Counted from the first letter of the stretch, positions 9,037 to 18,293 are shown. The stretch is DNA of 64,000 bases from a bacterium (GCA_021786295.1 JAJYNO010000017.1:1-64000); one strand, 5' to 3'. Notes: generated from the letters alone by a model not told the origin. Made by a program: numbers and translations.

Positions 9037-10269
9037 ATGTTCCCCTTACTGGTCCTGGCGGCCGTCTTCCTGCTGATAGCCGTGCGGCGGGTCGGACGCT
9101 TCCGCCCCGCGATGTGGCAGGTGATGTGCGCGGGGGCGGGCGCCGTGCTGCTGTCCGGGGATATCAGGCCGGCAGCGGCGCTGGCGGCCATAGACCCGGA
9201 CGTGATGCTGTTCCTGTTCGGCATGTTCGCGGCCGGCCAGGCGCTGGAACTCAGCGGCTGGGTGGCCCACGCCGAGTACGAGGTCTTCAAACGCGCGCGC
9301 ACGGAGGAGGGGCTCCTGCTGCTGCTGGTGGCCTTCATGGGACTGGGCTCGGCCCTGCTGATGAACGACACGCTGGCCGTGATAGGCACGCCGGTGGCGC
9401 TGCTGCTGGCCCGCAAGCACGGCATCTCCTCCAAGCCCCTGCTGCTGGCGCTGGCCTTCTCCATTACCACGGGCAGCGTGATGAGCCCCATCGGCAACCC
9501 GCAGAACCTGCTGGTGGCTGTGGGCGGCGGGGTACCGGCGCCCTTCCTCACCTTCCTGCGGTACCTGGCCCTGCCGACGCTGCTGAGCCTGGCCGCCGTC
9601 TTCCTGGTGGTCAGGTATTTCTACCGCGGCGAGTTCGGGACCGCGGAACTGAAGCATTCGCAGGAGCCGGTGCGCGACGCGGAGCTGGCCCGCCTGGCTC
9701 GCGTAACCGTCTGGACGCTGGGGCTGGCCGTAGCGGCCAAGATATTCCTGGTCATGGCGGACCCAAGGCTGGATTTCAGCCTGACGTGGATAGCGCTGGC
9801 CGCGGCCGCCCCGGGCCTGCTCTTCAGCCCGCGCCGCCTGGAGCTGCTGCGCGGGATAGACTGGGGGACGCTGGCTTTCTTCGCCGGGATGTTCGTGCTG
9901 ACCCGTTCCGCCTGGGATACCGGCATCTTCCAGTCCCTGATAGTCCGCTCCGGGGCCGGGATAGCGGCGCCCGGCGCGGTGATGGCAGTCAGCGCGTCGC
10001 TGAGCCAGTTGATCTCCAACGTCCCGCTGGTAGCCCTCTACCTGCCCCTGCTGAAGCAGGCGGGCGCGGGCACGCCGGCGCTCATGGCCCTGGCGGCGGC
10101 CTCCACTTTCGCCGGGAACCTGTTCATCCTGGGGGCGGCCAGCAACGTGATAATAATCCAGGGCGCGGAGAGGAAGTCCGGAGAAACCCTGACCTTCGCC
10201 GAGTTCGCGCGCGCCGGGATCCCGCTTACGCTGATAAATGCCATAATATACTGGTTTTTCCTGAGGTGA
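9037..10269 (+). CDS. ArsB/CitM-type (SLC13-like) anion permease
   Basis: The predicted 410-residue protein is almost entirely hydrophobic, with about eleven membrane segments. It contains the repeat signatures of the ion transporter superfamily: LMNDTLAVIGTPVALLLA followed by TGSVMSPIGNPQNLL in the first half, and QLISNVPLVALYLPLL with STFAGNLFILGAASNVI in the second. These proteins move anions or dicarboxylates across the inner membrane with Na+ or H+. The ATG at 9037 is taken because it opens directly into the first membrane helix. An upstream in-frame start at 8872 would run through mocA. Its place between cofactor and hydroxylase genes suggests uptake of an anionic substrate such as urate or oxyanion, but this is inference; nothing fixes the substrate. 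Confidence 0.8.
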   Translation: MFPLLVLAAVFLLIAVRRVGRFRPAMWQVMCAGAGAVLLSGDIRPAAALAAIDPDVMLFLFGMFAAGQALELSGWVAHAEYEVFKRARTEEGLLLLLVAFMGLGSALLMNDTLAVIGTPVALLLARKHGISSKPLLLALAFSITTGSVMSPIGNPQNLLVAVGGGVPAPFLTFLRYLALPTLLSLAAVFLVVRYFYRGEFGTAELKHSQEPVRDAELARLARVTVWTLGLAVAAKIFLVMADPRLDFSLTWIALAAAAPGLLFSPRRLELLRGIDWGTLAFFAGMFVLTRSAWDTGIFQSLIVRSGAGIAAPGAVMAVSASLSQLISNVPLVALYLPLLKQAGAGTPALMALAAASTFAGNLFILGAASNVIIIQGAERKSGETLTFAEFARAGIPLTLINAIIYWFFLR

Positions 10270-10271
10270 CG

Positions 10272-11774
10272 ATGGCGGCAACGGAATCGGAAAAGAAAGG
10301 CAAAAAGCTGGCGGCCGGCCTGATGGCCTTCGCCTTCATCCCGTACTGGCTGGGCATGCTCGGCGACGGCTTCGTCCGCATGTACGTGGCGGCTTTCTCG
10401 CACGGGACCTCCGCGGCCGCCCTTAAAGGGCTGCACAGCGCTAGCTCGTTCGGGCTGGGCACGGTATTCCTGATGGCCTATGTCTGGGCGCGCCCCGCCA
10501 TCCTGTACAAAAAGAACCCGTCACCGGAGCTGCGGGAGACGGTGCGGCGGCGCTTCAACAGGATACATCTCCATGCCGCGGCCCTGGTGCTCCTCTCGGC
10601 CCTGCCGTCCTTTGTCCTGCTGGTCGCGTTCCGGCGGCACCCCGAAGCGCTGCTGAAGCTGGAGGCCCTCTCCGTCTCGCTGGCCGCGCAGCTCGCGGTG
10701 CTGCCCACGATCATAGACTGGATCAGGTCCAGGAACGGGGAGCTGATGGAGCTGCTCTACGACACGGACGAATTGCACTCGCTGCGCCCGGGCTTCTACG
10801 TGCCGCTGGGATGGAAGGTGACCCTGCTGATAGCTTCCTGCGCGCTGCTGCCTTTCGCGCTGGCCGCGGCCGCGTTCCGCTTCGGCAGCGCCGCGCAGGT
10901 GTGGAGCGGAGCTTTCGGAAGCCTCATGCTGATGTGCGCGTTCACGCTGGCGGTGGGGCTGGGCGTGGTCTTCTCCGGCGTGCAGCGCCCGCTGAACGTC
11001 CTGATCTCCCACATGAGGAAGCTGGCTTCCGGGGACTACGCCAAGACGCGCATCTACTTCCACGACGAGGTGGCCCGCCTCAAGGCCGGCTACAACGAGA
11101 TGGTGGACGGCCTGAAGGAGCGCGAGGAACTGCAGGACACGTTCGGCAAGTACATGTCCATAGAGATAGCGCGCGAGCTTATAAAGAACCACAGGTTCTC
11201 CCTCGGCGGGGAGACCATAGAGGCCGCGGTGATGTTCTGCGACATCCGCAACTTCACCCCGCTCTCGGAGCGCATGAGCGCCGCCGAGGTGGTGGAGTTC
11301 CTCAACAGCTATTTCCGCTACGTCACGCCGGCAATCCCGCTGAACAACGGCGTCATCAACAAGTTCATCGGCGACGCCGTAATGGCGGTGTTCACCCCGC
11401 GCATGGGCTCCCCGGACTACGCTGCCGACGCGGTGCGCTGCGCGGCGGCCATGCGCCGCGGCCTGGCCGAGTTCAACGCCTCGGGCAAGGCGCCGGTCAA
11501 GGTGGACTTCGGCATAGGCATACACTCCGGCAAGGTGGTGGCCGGCAACGTCGGGACCTTCTCCAGGCTGGAGTACACCTTCATAGGGGACACGGTCAAC
11601 ATAGCCTCGCGCCTGCAGTCCAAGGCCAAGGACTTCGGCACGGATATCGTCGTCAGCGCCGCCGCGGCGGAAAAGGCGCGCGGCTCGCTGGGCGGCTCGG
11701 CCGCGTTCGAGCCGCTGGGCAGGACTCAGCTCAAGGGCAGGATGGAGACGCTGGAACTCTTCAAGCTTTCCTGA
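10272..11774 (+). CDS. Membrane-bound class III adenylate/guanylate cyclase with HAMP domain
   Basis: The 500-residue protein has about six membrane helices in residues 14-236, a HAMP linker at about 238-285 and a class III cyclase catalytic domain at about 310-495. The two metal-binding aspartates are visible in FCDIRNF (Asp324) and KFIGDAVMAVF (Asp368), and the transition-state Asn/Arg pair is in TVNIASR (Asn443, Arg447), so the domain should be active. Substrate preference (ATP or GTP) cannot be decided by eye. It starts 2 bases after the permease stop. The extended membrane domain differs from the usual periplasmic sensor and could itself bind a ligand. Its placement immediately before xdhC suggests that a cyclic nucleotide signal is tied to expression or activity of this island, which is inference. 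Confidence 0.88.
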   Translation: MAATESEKKGKKLAAGLMAFAFIPYWLGMLGDGFVRMYVAAFSHGTSAAALKGLHSASSFGLGTVFLMAYVWARPAILYKKNPSPELRETVRRRFNRIHLHAAALVLLSALPSFVLLVAFRRHPEALLKLEALSVSLAAQLAVLPTIIDWIRSRNGELMELLYDTDELHSLRPGFYVPLGWKVTLLIASCALLPFALAAAAFRFGSAAQVWSGAFGSLMLMCAFTLAVGLGVVFSGVQRPLNVLISHMRKLASGDYAKTRIYFHDEVARLKAGYNEMVDGLKEREELQDTFGKYMSIEIARELIKNHRFSLGGETIEAAVMFCDIRNFTPLSERMSAAEVVEFLNSYFRYVTPAIPLNNGVINKFIGDAVMAVFTPRMGSPDYAADAVRCAAAMRRGLAEFNASGKAPVKVDFGIGIHSGKVVAGNVGTFSRLEYTFIGDTVNIASRLQSKAKDFGTDIVVSAAAAEKARGSLGGSAAFEPLGRTQLKGRMETLELFKLS

Positions 11775-11840
11775 CGGGCCGCCCCGCGCGCTGCGTTCCC
11801 GCGGCAGCTGTACCTGGGAAAGTTAGGTAAAATAATAGGC

Positions 11841-12650
11841 ATGAAAGAACAGAAGAACCTGATCAAACTGCTCTCGGAGGCCATCGATTCCGGCCGCAGC
11901 GCGGCCTTCGTCACGGTCATCTCGGTCGGCGGCTCCACGCCGCGGGAGGCCGGCGCGAAGATGCTGGTCTACGAGGACGGGGCCATAGAGGGGACCGTGG
12001 GGGGCGGCGCGATGGAGGCGCTCGTTATCAGGCAGGCCGTCGCCTGCCTGAAGAAGGGGGAGGGCGGCAAGTTCGTCTTCGAACTGAAGCCCGGCGGCAA
12101 TACCGGCATGATCTGCATGGGCGACATGGAGGTGTTCATAGACGTTTACAGAAACCCCTTCAAAGTGCTGATACTGGGCGCGGGTCACGTCGGGCTCAAG
12201 ATAGCCGAGGCCTGCCGGCTGGCCGGCTACCCCTACCTGGTGGCCGACGACAGGCCGGAGTTCGCCAGCGCCGAGCGCTTCCCCGGCGCGCTGAACATAA
12301 TAACCGCCGCGCCTCACAAGGCAGTGGCGCTGGCCGGAGTGGACAGGGACACCTACGCCGTCATCGTCACGCGCGGTCACGCGCTGGACAAGGAATGCCT
12401 GGAGGCGGTGATGCGGACGGAAGCCGCGTATATCGGCATGATCGGCAGCAGGGACAAAGTGGCCGAGATCTTCCGCCAGCTCGGGAAGAAGAGGCTCTAC
12501 CCGCTGAAGGACCGGCGCGTGCACTCGCCGATAGGCCTGAACCTCGGCGGCAAGGCGCCGGGAGAGATAGCCGTCTCCGTGCTCTCCGAGATCATGAAGG
12601 TGCATTACAAGCGCGACGCCGCGCACATGCGCGACGCGGGCGATAAATAG
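11841..12650 (+). CDS. xdhC: XdhC-family molybdenum cofactor insertion chaperone
   Basis: The 269-residue protein has the two XdhC domains: an N-terminal part with GSTPREAGAKMLV and GTVGGGAMEA, and a C-terminal Rossmann domain with VLILGAGHVG and IGMIGSRDK. XdhC binds matured molybdenum cofactor, promotes its sulfuration and delivers it to xanthine-dehydrogenase-family enzymes. Position between mocA and the first large subunit fits exactly. The 66-base gap before it includes TAAAAT at 11828-11833, a possible internal promoter -10. A selenium-dependent hydroxylase system protein (EF2563-type) is an alternative subfamily, but no selenium gene is visible nearby. Confidence 0.88.
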   Translation: MKEQKNLIKLLSEAIDSGRSAAFVTVISVGGSTPREAGAKMLVYEDGAIEGTVGGGAMEALVIRQAVACLKKGEGGKFVFELKPGGNTGMICMGDMEVFIDVYRNPFKVLILGAGHVGLKIAEACRLAGYPYLVADDRPEFASAERFPGALNIITAAPHKAVALAGVDRDTYAVIVTRGHALDKECLEAVMRTEAAYIGMIGSRDKVAEIFRQLGKKRLYPLKDRRVHSPIGLNLGGKAPGEIAVSVLSEIMKVHYKRDAAHMRDAGDK

Positions 12651-12658
12651 GCGGTAAC

Positions 12659-14938
12659 ATGGAAAAGCTCTCTTACGTCGGGAAGTCGCTGCCGCGCAAG
12701 GACGCGGAGATAAAGGCCACCGGAGCGGCGCAGTACGCGGCCGACAGGGAGTTCTCCGGCATGCTGCACGCGGCCGCAGTGCGCTCGCCCAGACCGAGGA
12801 TAAAAATACTCTCCATCTCGGACGCGAAGGCCCGCAAGGTGCCTGGCTATGTGACTTTGGTCACGCACAAGGACATAAAGGGCGTCAATAAGTGGCCTGT
12901 GGTCATGCAGGACTACCCTTTCCTGCCCGAGGGAGAGGCGCGCTTCGCCGGCGAGACCGTAGCGCTGGTGGTGGCGGGGACCGCCCGCGCGGCCAGGAAG
13001 GCCGCTTCGCTCGTGGAGATAAAGTACAGGGAACTCCCCTCCGTAGACGACCCGCTGAAGGCGCTGGAAAAAGGCGCGGTGAAGATCTACGGCAAGGACA
13101 ACGTCATCTCCAGTTTCGTCATAAAAAAAGGCTCGGTCGACGGGGCCTTCGCGAAGGCCGCTTTCACCGTCGAGGGCGAATTCTCCACCAACTACCAGGT
13201 GCACGCCTATCTGGAGACGCAGGGCTCCATAGCCGTCCCGGAAGCGGGCGGCGGGATGACCGTGCACAGCTCCACGCAGTGCCCGTTCTACGTGCTGGAC
13301 GCGGTGGCCGCCGCGCTGGGCCTCCCCTACCACAAGGTCAAGGTCCTGCAGACGGTCACCGGCGGCGGTTTCGGCGGCAAGGAGGACGTGCCGGCGCTGG
13401 TGGCCTCGCACGCGGCCCTTTGCGCGGCGAAGACCGGCCGGCCAGTTAAACTGATCTACGGGCGCAAGGAGGACTTCCAGAGCATGTCCAAGCGCCACCC
13501 GGGCTGGGCGCGCGTGGCTTACGCCGCCGACAGGAACGGGAAGATAACGGCCTGCCGGGTAAAGTACGTGCTCGACGGCGGCGCCTACTCCACGCTGTCG
13601 CCGATCGTGCTCTGGCGCGGCACCGTGCACGCGGCCGGGCCCTACAAGATCCCCAACGTGGACATCGAGACCTTCGCCGCTGCCACCAACAAGGTGCCGG
13701 CCGGCGCCTTCCGCGGCTTCGGCCAGCCGCAGATCTGTTTCGCGCAGGAGTCGCTCATCGACGAGCTGGCCGGAAAGGCCGGCCTGGACCCCGTGCAGTT
13801 CCGCCTGAAGAACCTGCTGAATCCCGGCGACAGGACCGTCACCAGCCAGAGGCTTAAGTCCTCCTGCGGGCTTTCAGAGCTGGTGCAGGCGGTCAGGAAG
13901 AGGTCCGGCTGGGACAAAAAAGCGGGGTCGCCGCGGGTCAGGGGCGACATCGCCTCCGGCATAGGCTTCTCTGCCGCCTATTACGGCGTGGGCTTGGGCG
14001 CGAAGGGCCGTTATCTGGACAGGGCCGGAGCCTACGTCAACGTCTACAAGGATTCCTCCGTTAACGTTAACGTCGGGAACGCCGAAATGGGCCAGGGCGC
14101 GCTGACCGTGCTGGCGCAGATAGCCGCGGAGACGCTGAACGCCCCTTACGAGAGCGTTCGCGTGGAGGAAGTGGATTCCTCCAAGGTCCCGGACTCCGGT
14201 CCGACCGTGGCCAGCCGCACCACGCTGATGAGCGGCAACGCCATTATAGAGGCCGCCACGCCCATACGCGAGCGCGTCTTCAGGACCGCGTATTCCATGC
14301 TTACCGGGATGGGGGCCGACGCCTCGGAGAAGATGATCGCGGCCGGCGGCGTCTTCTCCATGGGCGGGAAGTCGGTGCCTTTCAAAGCTGTCGTGGCGGA
14401 GTGCTGGAGCCGCCGCCTGAAGATGGCGGAGCAGGGCTGGTACGCGGCTCCCCGCACCACTTTCCGCATGCGGGACGGCCAGGGCGACGCCTATGTGATC
14501 TATTCCTACTCCGCGGACGCCGCGGAGGTGGAGGTGGACCTGAAGACCGGCGTGACCCGCGTGAAGAAGATCTGGGCCGCCTACGACGTCGGGAAGATAG
14601 TCAACCCGCGGCTGGCCCTTGGACAGGCGCAGGGCGGCATCCTGCAGGGGATGAGCTGGGCCCTGTACGAGAACCTGGTCTACAAGAACGGCATCATGGT
14701 GAACCCGAATTTCACCGATTACGTGATAGCCACTACCGCTGATAAACCCGAATATGATATAACTTTCATAGAGAAACCCTACGCTGAGGGCCCGTACAGG
14801 GCCAAGGGCATGGGGGAGGTTCCTTTGATAGGCGTGGCGCCGGCTGTGGCCAACGCCATAAAGAACGCCTGCGGCGCGCGGGTGAAGTCGGTCCCGTTGC
14901 TGCCGGAGAAGGTCTGGAAGGAACTTAAGAAGGGTTAA
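12659..14938 (+). CDS. Molybdenum hydroxylase large subunit 1, xanthine dehydrogenase-like
   Basis: This 759-residue protein is a complete molybdopterin-binding subunit. The aldehyde-oxidase a/b hammerhead fold is at the N-terminus, followed by GGGFGGKED (235-243), AFRGFGQPQ (350-358), EMGQGALTVL and the C-terminal KGMGEVPLIG with catalytic Glu720. The Glu after GGGFGGK and the Arg in AFRGFG correspond to the two residues that hold purine rings in bovine and Rhodobacter xanthine dehydrogenase, so a purine substrate is favoured. It starts 8 bases after xdhC. The matching iron-sulfur and FAD subunits (16134-17445) are separated from it by an outer-membrane-type protein, an unusual interruption. 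It would form a heterotrimer using Mo-MCD, two [2Fe-2S] clusters and FAD in the cytoplasm. Confidence 0.9.
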   Translation: MEKLSYVGKSLPRKDAEIKATGAAQYAADREFSGMLHAAAVRSPRPRIKILSISDAKARKVPGYVTLVTHKDIKGVNKWPVVMQDYPFLPEGEARFAGETVALVVAGTARAARKAASLVEIKYRELPSVDDPLKALEKGAVKIYGKDNVISSFVIKKGSVDGAFAKAAFTVEGEFSTNYQVHAYLETQGSIAVPEAGGGMTVHSSTQCPFYVLDAVAAALGLPYHKVKVLQTVTGGGFGGKEDVPALVASHAALCAAKTGRPVKLIYGRKEDFQSMSKRHPGWARVAYAADRNGKITACRVKYVLDGGAYSTLSPIVLWRGTVHAAGPYKIPNVDIETFAAATNKVPAGAFRGFGQPQICFAQESLIDELAGKAGLDPVQFRLKNLLNPGDRTVTSQRLKSSCGLSELVQAVRKRSGWDKKAGSPRVRGDIASGIGFSAAYYGVGLGAKGRYLDRAGAYVNVYKDSSVNVNVGNAEMGQGALTVLAQIAAETLNAPYESVRVEEVDSSKVPDSGPTVASRTTLMSGNAIIEAATPIRERVFRTAYSMLTGMGADASEKMIAAGGVFSMGGKSVPFKAVVAECWSRRLKMAEQGWYAAPRTTFRMRDGQGDAYVIYSYSADAAEVEVDLKTGVTRVKKIWAAYDVGKIVNPRLALGQAQGGILQGMSWALYENLVYKNGIMVNPNFTDYVIATTADKPEYDITFIEKPYAEGPYRAKGMGEVPLIGVAPAVANAIKNACGARVKSVPLLPEKVWKELKKG

Positions 14939-14950
14939 GGGAGAACACGA

Positions 14951-16132
14951 ATGAAGAATACCTTTAAGGCGCTGCTGGCACTGGGCCTGCTGGCGCTCGC
15001 TCCGGCCGCGAGGGCCGAGGATCAGTACGACAAGCTGGCCAACGACCTGACCGCGGCCGGCGCCGCGCTGCAGGGCCAGAAAATAGCCATCATCCCGTTC
15101 TCGTACGCGGACACCAAGGACACGGTCAGCAAGGACGGCTCGGTCATAGCGGCCCGGCTGACCGTGAAGATGATCAACATGCACAAGTTCGACATCATCG
15201 AGCGCAGCGCGCTGGACAAGGTGATGAACGAGCTTAAGCTGCAGTCCTCCGGGATCATGGACGCCAGTTCCACCCAGAAGCTGGGGAAGGTGCTGGGCGT
15301 CGAGGCCATAATCACCGGAACTCTGGTGCAGACCGACAACGGGCAGATAGAGGTCAACGCCCGCATGATAAAGACCGAAACCGCCCAGGCCATAGGCGCC
15401 TCCCAGGTGGACATCACCAAGGACTGGGTCGGCGACAACACTCCGGTCCCGCAGCCGCAGGCCCAGGCCCAGCCCGAGGAGGAACAGCAGGCCGAGCAGG
15501 CGCCGGCTAAGAAGGCGGCGCCGGTCCGCGGGCCGAACCAGTACGGCTTCTTCGACGTGATAGGCGGCGTGGGCGCCCAGACCACCAGCATCACCTGGGA
15601 CCCCAACGGCTACAACATCAGGCAGACCGGCCTGGTCACCAGCGGCGCCGGCCCTCTCGGCTTCCGGGTAGGAGGCTACGGGAACAACGTTATAGGCGGA
15701 GACTTCGAGTTCTCGGTCTCCAGGCATTACATAGAGGCGCAGAAGGGGCTGGTCGTCAACGGCCTCTACTACCCCAATGCGACCCTCCCGGCCGGTTTCC
15801 TGGACGTCACTTCGCTCGGCATGAGCGGCGACCTGCTGCTCAGGACCATGACCAAGGCCCAGCTGTACCTCGGCCTCGGTCTCGGCATGTCGATAAACAA
15901 CATCAAGTCGAACACCATCGTGGATATCCATAACACCTACCTGAACGAGACGGATATCGGTTTCATGTTCCGCGTGCCTATCGGCGTGCGCTTCAACATG
16001 GACAGCACGACGTTCTTCGCCGAGTGGCGCGCCGAGATAAACGCCACCTCGTTCAATGGCGGCTCCAGCATCACGAACAACGTGACCTTCACCGGCTCCA
16101 GGTTCGTGTTCGGCGTGGGGACCAAGTTCTGA
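14951..16132 (+). CDS. FlgO/CsgG-like domain plus beta-barrel envelope protein
   Basis: The 393-residue protein begins with a clear signal peptide ending in ARA before Glu23. Residues about 38-150 resemble the FlgO/CsgG periplasmic fold (KIAIIPFSY, FDIIERSALDKVMNEL, LGKVLGVEAIITGTL). A Gln/Pro/Glu-rich linker at about 168-190 follows. The C-terminal 200 residues alternate polar and hydrophobic residues, are Gly/Tyr/Phe-rich and end in Phe, as outer-membrane barrels do. No lipobox Cys is present. It sits 12 bases after one hydroxylase subunit and 1 base before the next, so it is part of the operon despite having no known link with molybdenum hydroxylases. It might help substrate passage or assembly at the outer membrane; that is speculation. 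The domain calls are moderately secure. Confidence 0.7.
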   Translation: MKNTFKALLALGLLALAPAARAEDQYDKLANDLTAAGAALQGQKIAIIPFSYADTKDTVSKDGSVIAARLTVKMINMHKFDIIERSALDKVMNELKLQSSGIMDASSTQKLGKVLGVEAIITGTLVQTDNGQIEVNARMIKTETAQAIGASQVDITKDWVGDNTPVPQPQAQAQPEEEQQAEQAPAKKAAPVRGPNQYGFFDVIGGVGAQTTSITWDPNGYNIRQTGLVTSGAGPLGFRVGGYGNNVIGGDFEFSVSRHYIEAQKGLVVNGLYYPNATLPAGFLDVTSLGMSGDLLLRTMTKAQLYLGLGLGMSINNIKSNTIVDIHNTYLNETDIGFMFRVPIGVRFNMDSTTFFAEWRAEINATSFNGGSSITNNVTFTGSRFVFGVGTKF

Positions 16133-16133
16133 A

Positions 16134-16610
16134 ATGCGGCCGTTCGCTCTCAAGTGCAAGGTGAACGGCCTGGACATGGAGCGGGAGATACCGTCCTCCC
16201 GCTCTTTGCTTGACTTCATCCGCGAAGACCTGGGACTGAAGGGCACCAAGGAAGGCTGCGGCGAGGGCGAATGCGGCGCCTGCCTCGTGCTCCTCGACGG
16301 GAAGGCGGTCAATTCCTGCCTGATGATGGCCGTGCAGCTGCACGGCAAGGAACTGGTGACCATAGAGGGGCTCAAGGGCAAGGACGGCGGTCTGCACCCG
16401 CTGCAGAAGACCTTCATGGAGGAGGGCGCGGTGCAGTGCGGCTTCTGCACACCGGGCCTGATCGTCGCCTCGGAGGCCCTGCTGCGCCGCAAGCCGGACG
16501 CCACGCTGGAGGACATAAAGCAGGAGCTTACCGGCAACCTGTGCCGCTGCACCGGCTACGAGAAGGTCCTTTCCGCCGTAGAGAAAGCCCGCGACGAGAG
16601 AAATGCCTGA
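16134..16610 (+). CDS. Molybdenum hydroxylase [2Fe-2S] subunit 1
   Basis: The 158-residue protein has the two-domain layout of XdhC/CoxS/HcrC-type small subunits. A plant-ferredoxin-like domain carries GCGEGECGACLVLLDG and a later Cys, and a helical domain carries CGFCTPG and LCRCTGY for the proximal cluster. It relays electrons from the Mo site to FAD. The start is 1 base after the stop of the envelope-protein gene, and its end overlaps the next gene by 8 bases, so the three are translated from one message. Its natural partner by order is large subunit 1. Confidence 0.92.
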   Translation: MRPFALKCKVNGLDMEREIPSSRSLLDFIREDLGLKGTKEGCGEGECGACLVLLDGKAVNSCLMMAVQLHGKELVTIEGLKGKDGGLHPLQKTFMEEGAVQCGFCTPGLIVASEALLRRKPDATLEDIKQELTGNLCRCTGYEKVLSAVEKARDERNA

Positions 16611-17445
16611 ATTCATAGCAAAGCCGGCCTCTCTGAAAGAGCTGTGGAAGCAGCTGCCCTCCCTGCCGGCCTCGCGCCGCTACCTGGCCGGGGGGACGGA
16701 CCTCGTGACGGCCGACAACGCCGGCGCCGAGACTTCGGAGTGCTGGGTGGATATCGGCGATCTGCCGGAGCTGAACGGCGTAAGGGAGACCTCTTCCGCC
16801 GTTTTCATAGGCTCCGCGGTAAAGGTCTCCGAACTGGAGCGTTCGGCCCCGGTGAGGAAATGGTGCCCTGTCCTGCTGGCCGCCGTGCCGCATTTCGCCA
16901 GCCCCAGCCTGCGCAACATGGCCACGCTGGGGGGCAACGCGGCCAACGCCAGCCCCTGCGCCGACGGCGTCTGCGCGCTGGTGGCGGAGGACGCCTGCGT
17001 GTCGCTCGCGCTAGGCGGCAAGAGGCGGCGTCTGCCGCTGAAGGACCTTTTTTCAGGGCCCAAGCGGACGGCCCTGAAGAAGGATGAGCTGATACTCGGC
17101 TTCGAAGTCCCTAAGCGCCCTCATACGGGCGCCTACCTCAAGCTCGGGCCCCGCGCCCGCTTCGGCATCTCCAAGGCCGCGGTGGCTCTGGCGGCGGAAC
17201 TCTCCGGCCGCAGGCTGACGCGGGCCGCGGTGGCTCTGGGCTCGGTGGCTCCGGTGCCGCTCTACGCCGCGCGCACCTCGGAGTGGCTGGCCGGCAGGAC
17301 GCTTTCTGCGGAGACTGCGGCGGCCGCCGCCTCGCTGGTGATGTCCGAGGTCTCGCCGATCACTGACGCCCGGAGCGAGGCCGCCTACCGCCGCGAGATG
17401 TGCGGCGTACTGCTTTCCAGGGCGCTGGAGTCGCTGGCGGCCTGA
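16603..17445 (+). CDS. Molybdenum hydroxylase FAD-binding subunit 1
   Basis: This is a 280-residue member of the XdhB/CoxM/HcrB FAD subunit family. The FAD pyrophosphate loop appears as YLAGGTDLV and the second FAD contact as NMATLGGNAANASP; the C-terminal CO-dehydrogenase flavoprotein domain follows from about residue 175. It passes electrons from the [2Fe-2S] subunit to NAD+ or another acceptor. It overlaps the preceding small-subunit gene by 8 bases and precedes the second FAD-subunit gene by 38 bases. No Fe-S insertion of the 4-hydroxybenzoyl-CoA reductase type is evident. Confidence 0.9.
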   Translation: MPEFIAKPASLKELWKQLPSLPASRRYLAGGTDLVTADNAGAETSECWVDIGDLPELNGVRETSSAVFIGSAVKVSELERSAPVRKWCPVLLAAVPHFASPSLRNMATLGGNAANASPCADGVCALVAEDACVSLALGGKRRRLPLKDLFSGPKRTALKKDELILGFEVPKRPHTGAYLKLGPRARFGISKAAVALAAELSGRRLTRAAVALGSVAPVPLYAARTSEWLAGRTLSAETAAAAASLVMSEVSPITDARSEAAYRREMCGVLLSRALESLAA

Positions 17446-17483
17446 GCCGCCAGGCGCCGGGAGCTATCCACGCAGGAGGAACC

Positions 17484-18293
17484 GTGAAGAACATCAGATA
17501 TTACGCCTGTCCGTCCTCGGTGAAGGACGCGCTGGCCCTGCTGAACAGCAGAAAATACAAGGCCATGGCCCTGGCGGGCGGAACGCTCGTCGCCAAGACC
17601 CTGCCGGATACCGTAGAGACCTACCTGGACCTCAAGGCCCTGCCGATAAAGGGCATAAAGCTGCAGGGCGGGAACCTCGTGATCGGCGCCGGCGCCACCT
17701 TCGACGAGATAGACAGATCGAAGGTCTGCCGCGCCTGGGCCGGCGGCATCGTCGCCAAAGCTGCCGCGGCCTGCTCCAGCCAGCTCGTCCGCAACATGGC
17801 CACCATAGGCGGCAACATAGCCCGCCCGCATTCCTTCAACATCTTCCCGGTGGTGCTGCTGGGGCTCGACGCGAAAGTGCGCGCCGTCTCGGGCAAGGGC
17901 TCCGAACTGCTTAGCCTGCCCGAGCTCTACGCGGCCTCGCCGCGGCTGCGCCCCGGGGCGAACTGCCTGATAACCGAGGTGGTTTTCCCGGCCGCGGCCT
18001 CGAAATGGAAGTGCGAGTTCGTAAAGCTGGCTAAAACGGATTCCAGCTGGGAGTCGTATATAACGCTTTTCCTGGCGGCCGAGAAGAGGGGCGGCCGGGT
18101 CTCTAAGGCCCGCGTGGCCGTCGGCGCCCTGTCGCCCAGGCCTTTCCTCGCCGCCGAGGCCGAAAAGGCGATACTGGGCGCTGCCGGAGCCGGTCCCGCC
18201 GCTTTCTCCGCGGAGCTGGAAGCGGTCCGCGCGGGGGAGTACCGCGCCGCTGCCGGAGCCGCCCTGCTGGGGCGTTTCATAGCTTCTCTCTAA
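17484..18293 (+). CDS. Molybdenum hydroxylase FAD-binding subunit 2
   Basis: A second, divergent FAD subunit has 269 residues. It carries LAGGTLVAK at the FAD loop and NMATIGGNIARPHSF at the second FAD site. The GTG start at 17484 is preferred because AGGAGGA ends 3 bases before it and homology begins there; longer frames run into the upstream gene. It pairs by order with the following [2Fe-2S] subunit and large subunit 2, making a second complete hydroxylase. Sequence differences from subunit 1 are large, so the two sets look like separate paralogues rather than a recent duplication. Confidence 0.88.
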   Translation: MKNIRYYACPSSVKDALALLNSRKYKAMALAGGTLVAKTLPDTVETYLDLKALPIKGIKLQGGNLVIGAGATFDEIDRSKVCRAWAGGIVAKAAAACSSQLVRNMATIGGNIARPHSFNIFPVVLLGLDAKVRAVSGKGSELLSLPELYAASPRLRPGANCLITEVVFPAAASKWKCEFVKLAKTDSSWESYITLFLAAEKRGGRVSKARVAVGALSPRPFLAAEAEKAILGAAGAGPAAFSAELEAVRAGEYRAAAGAALLGRFIASL

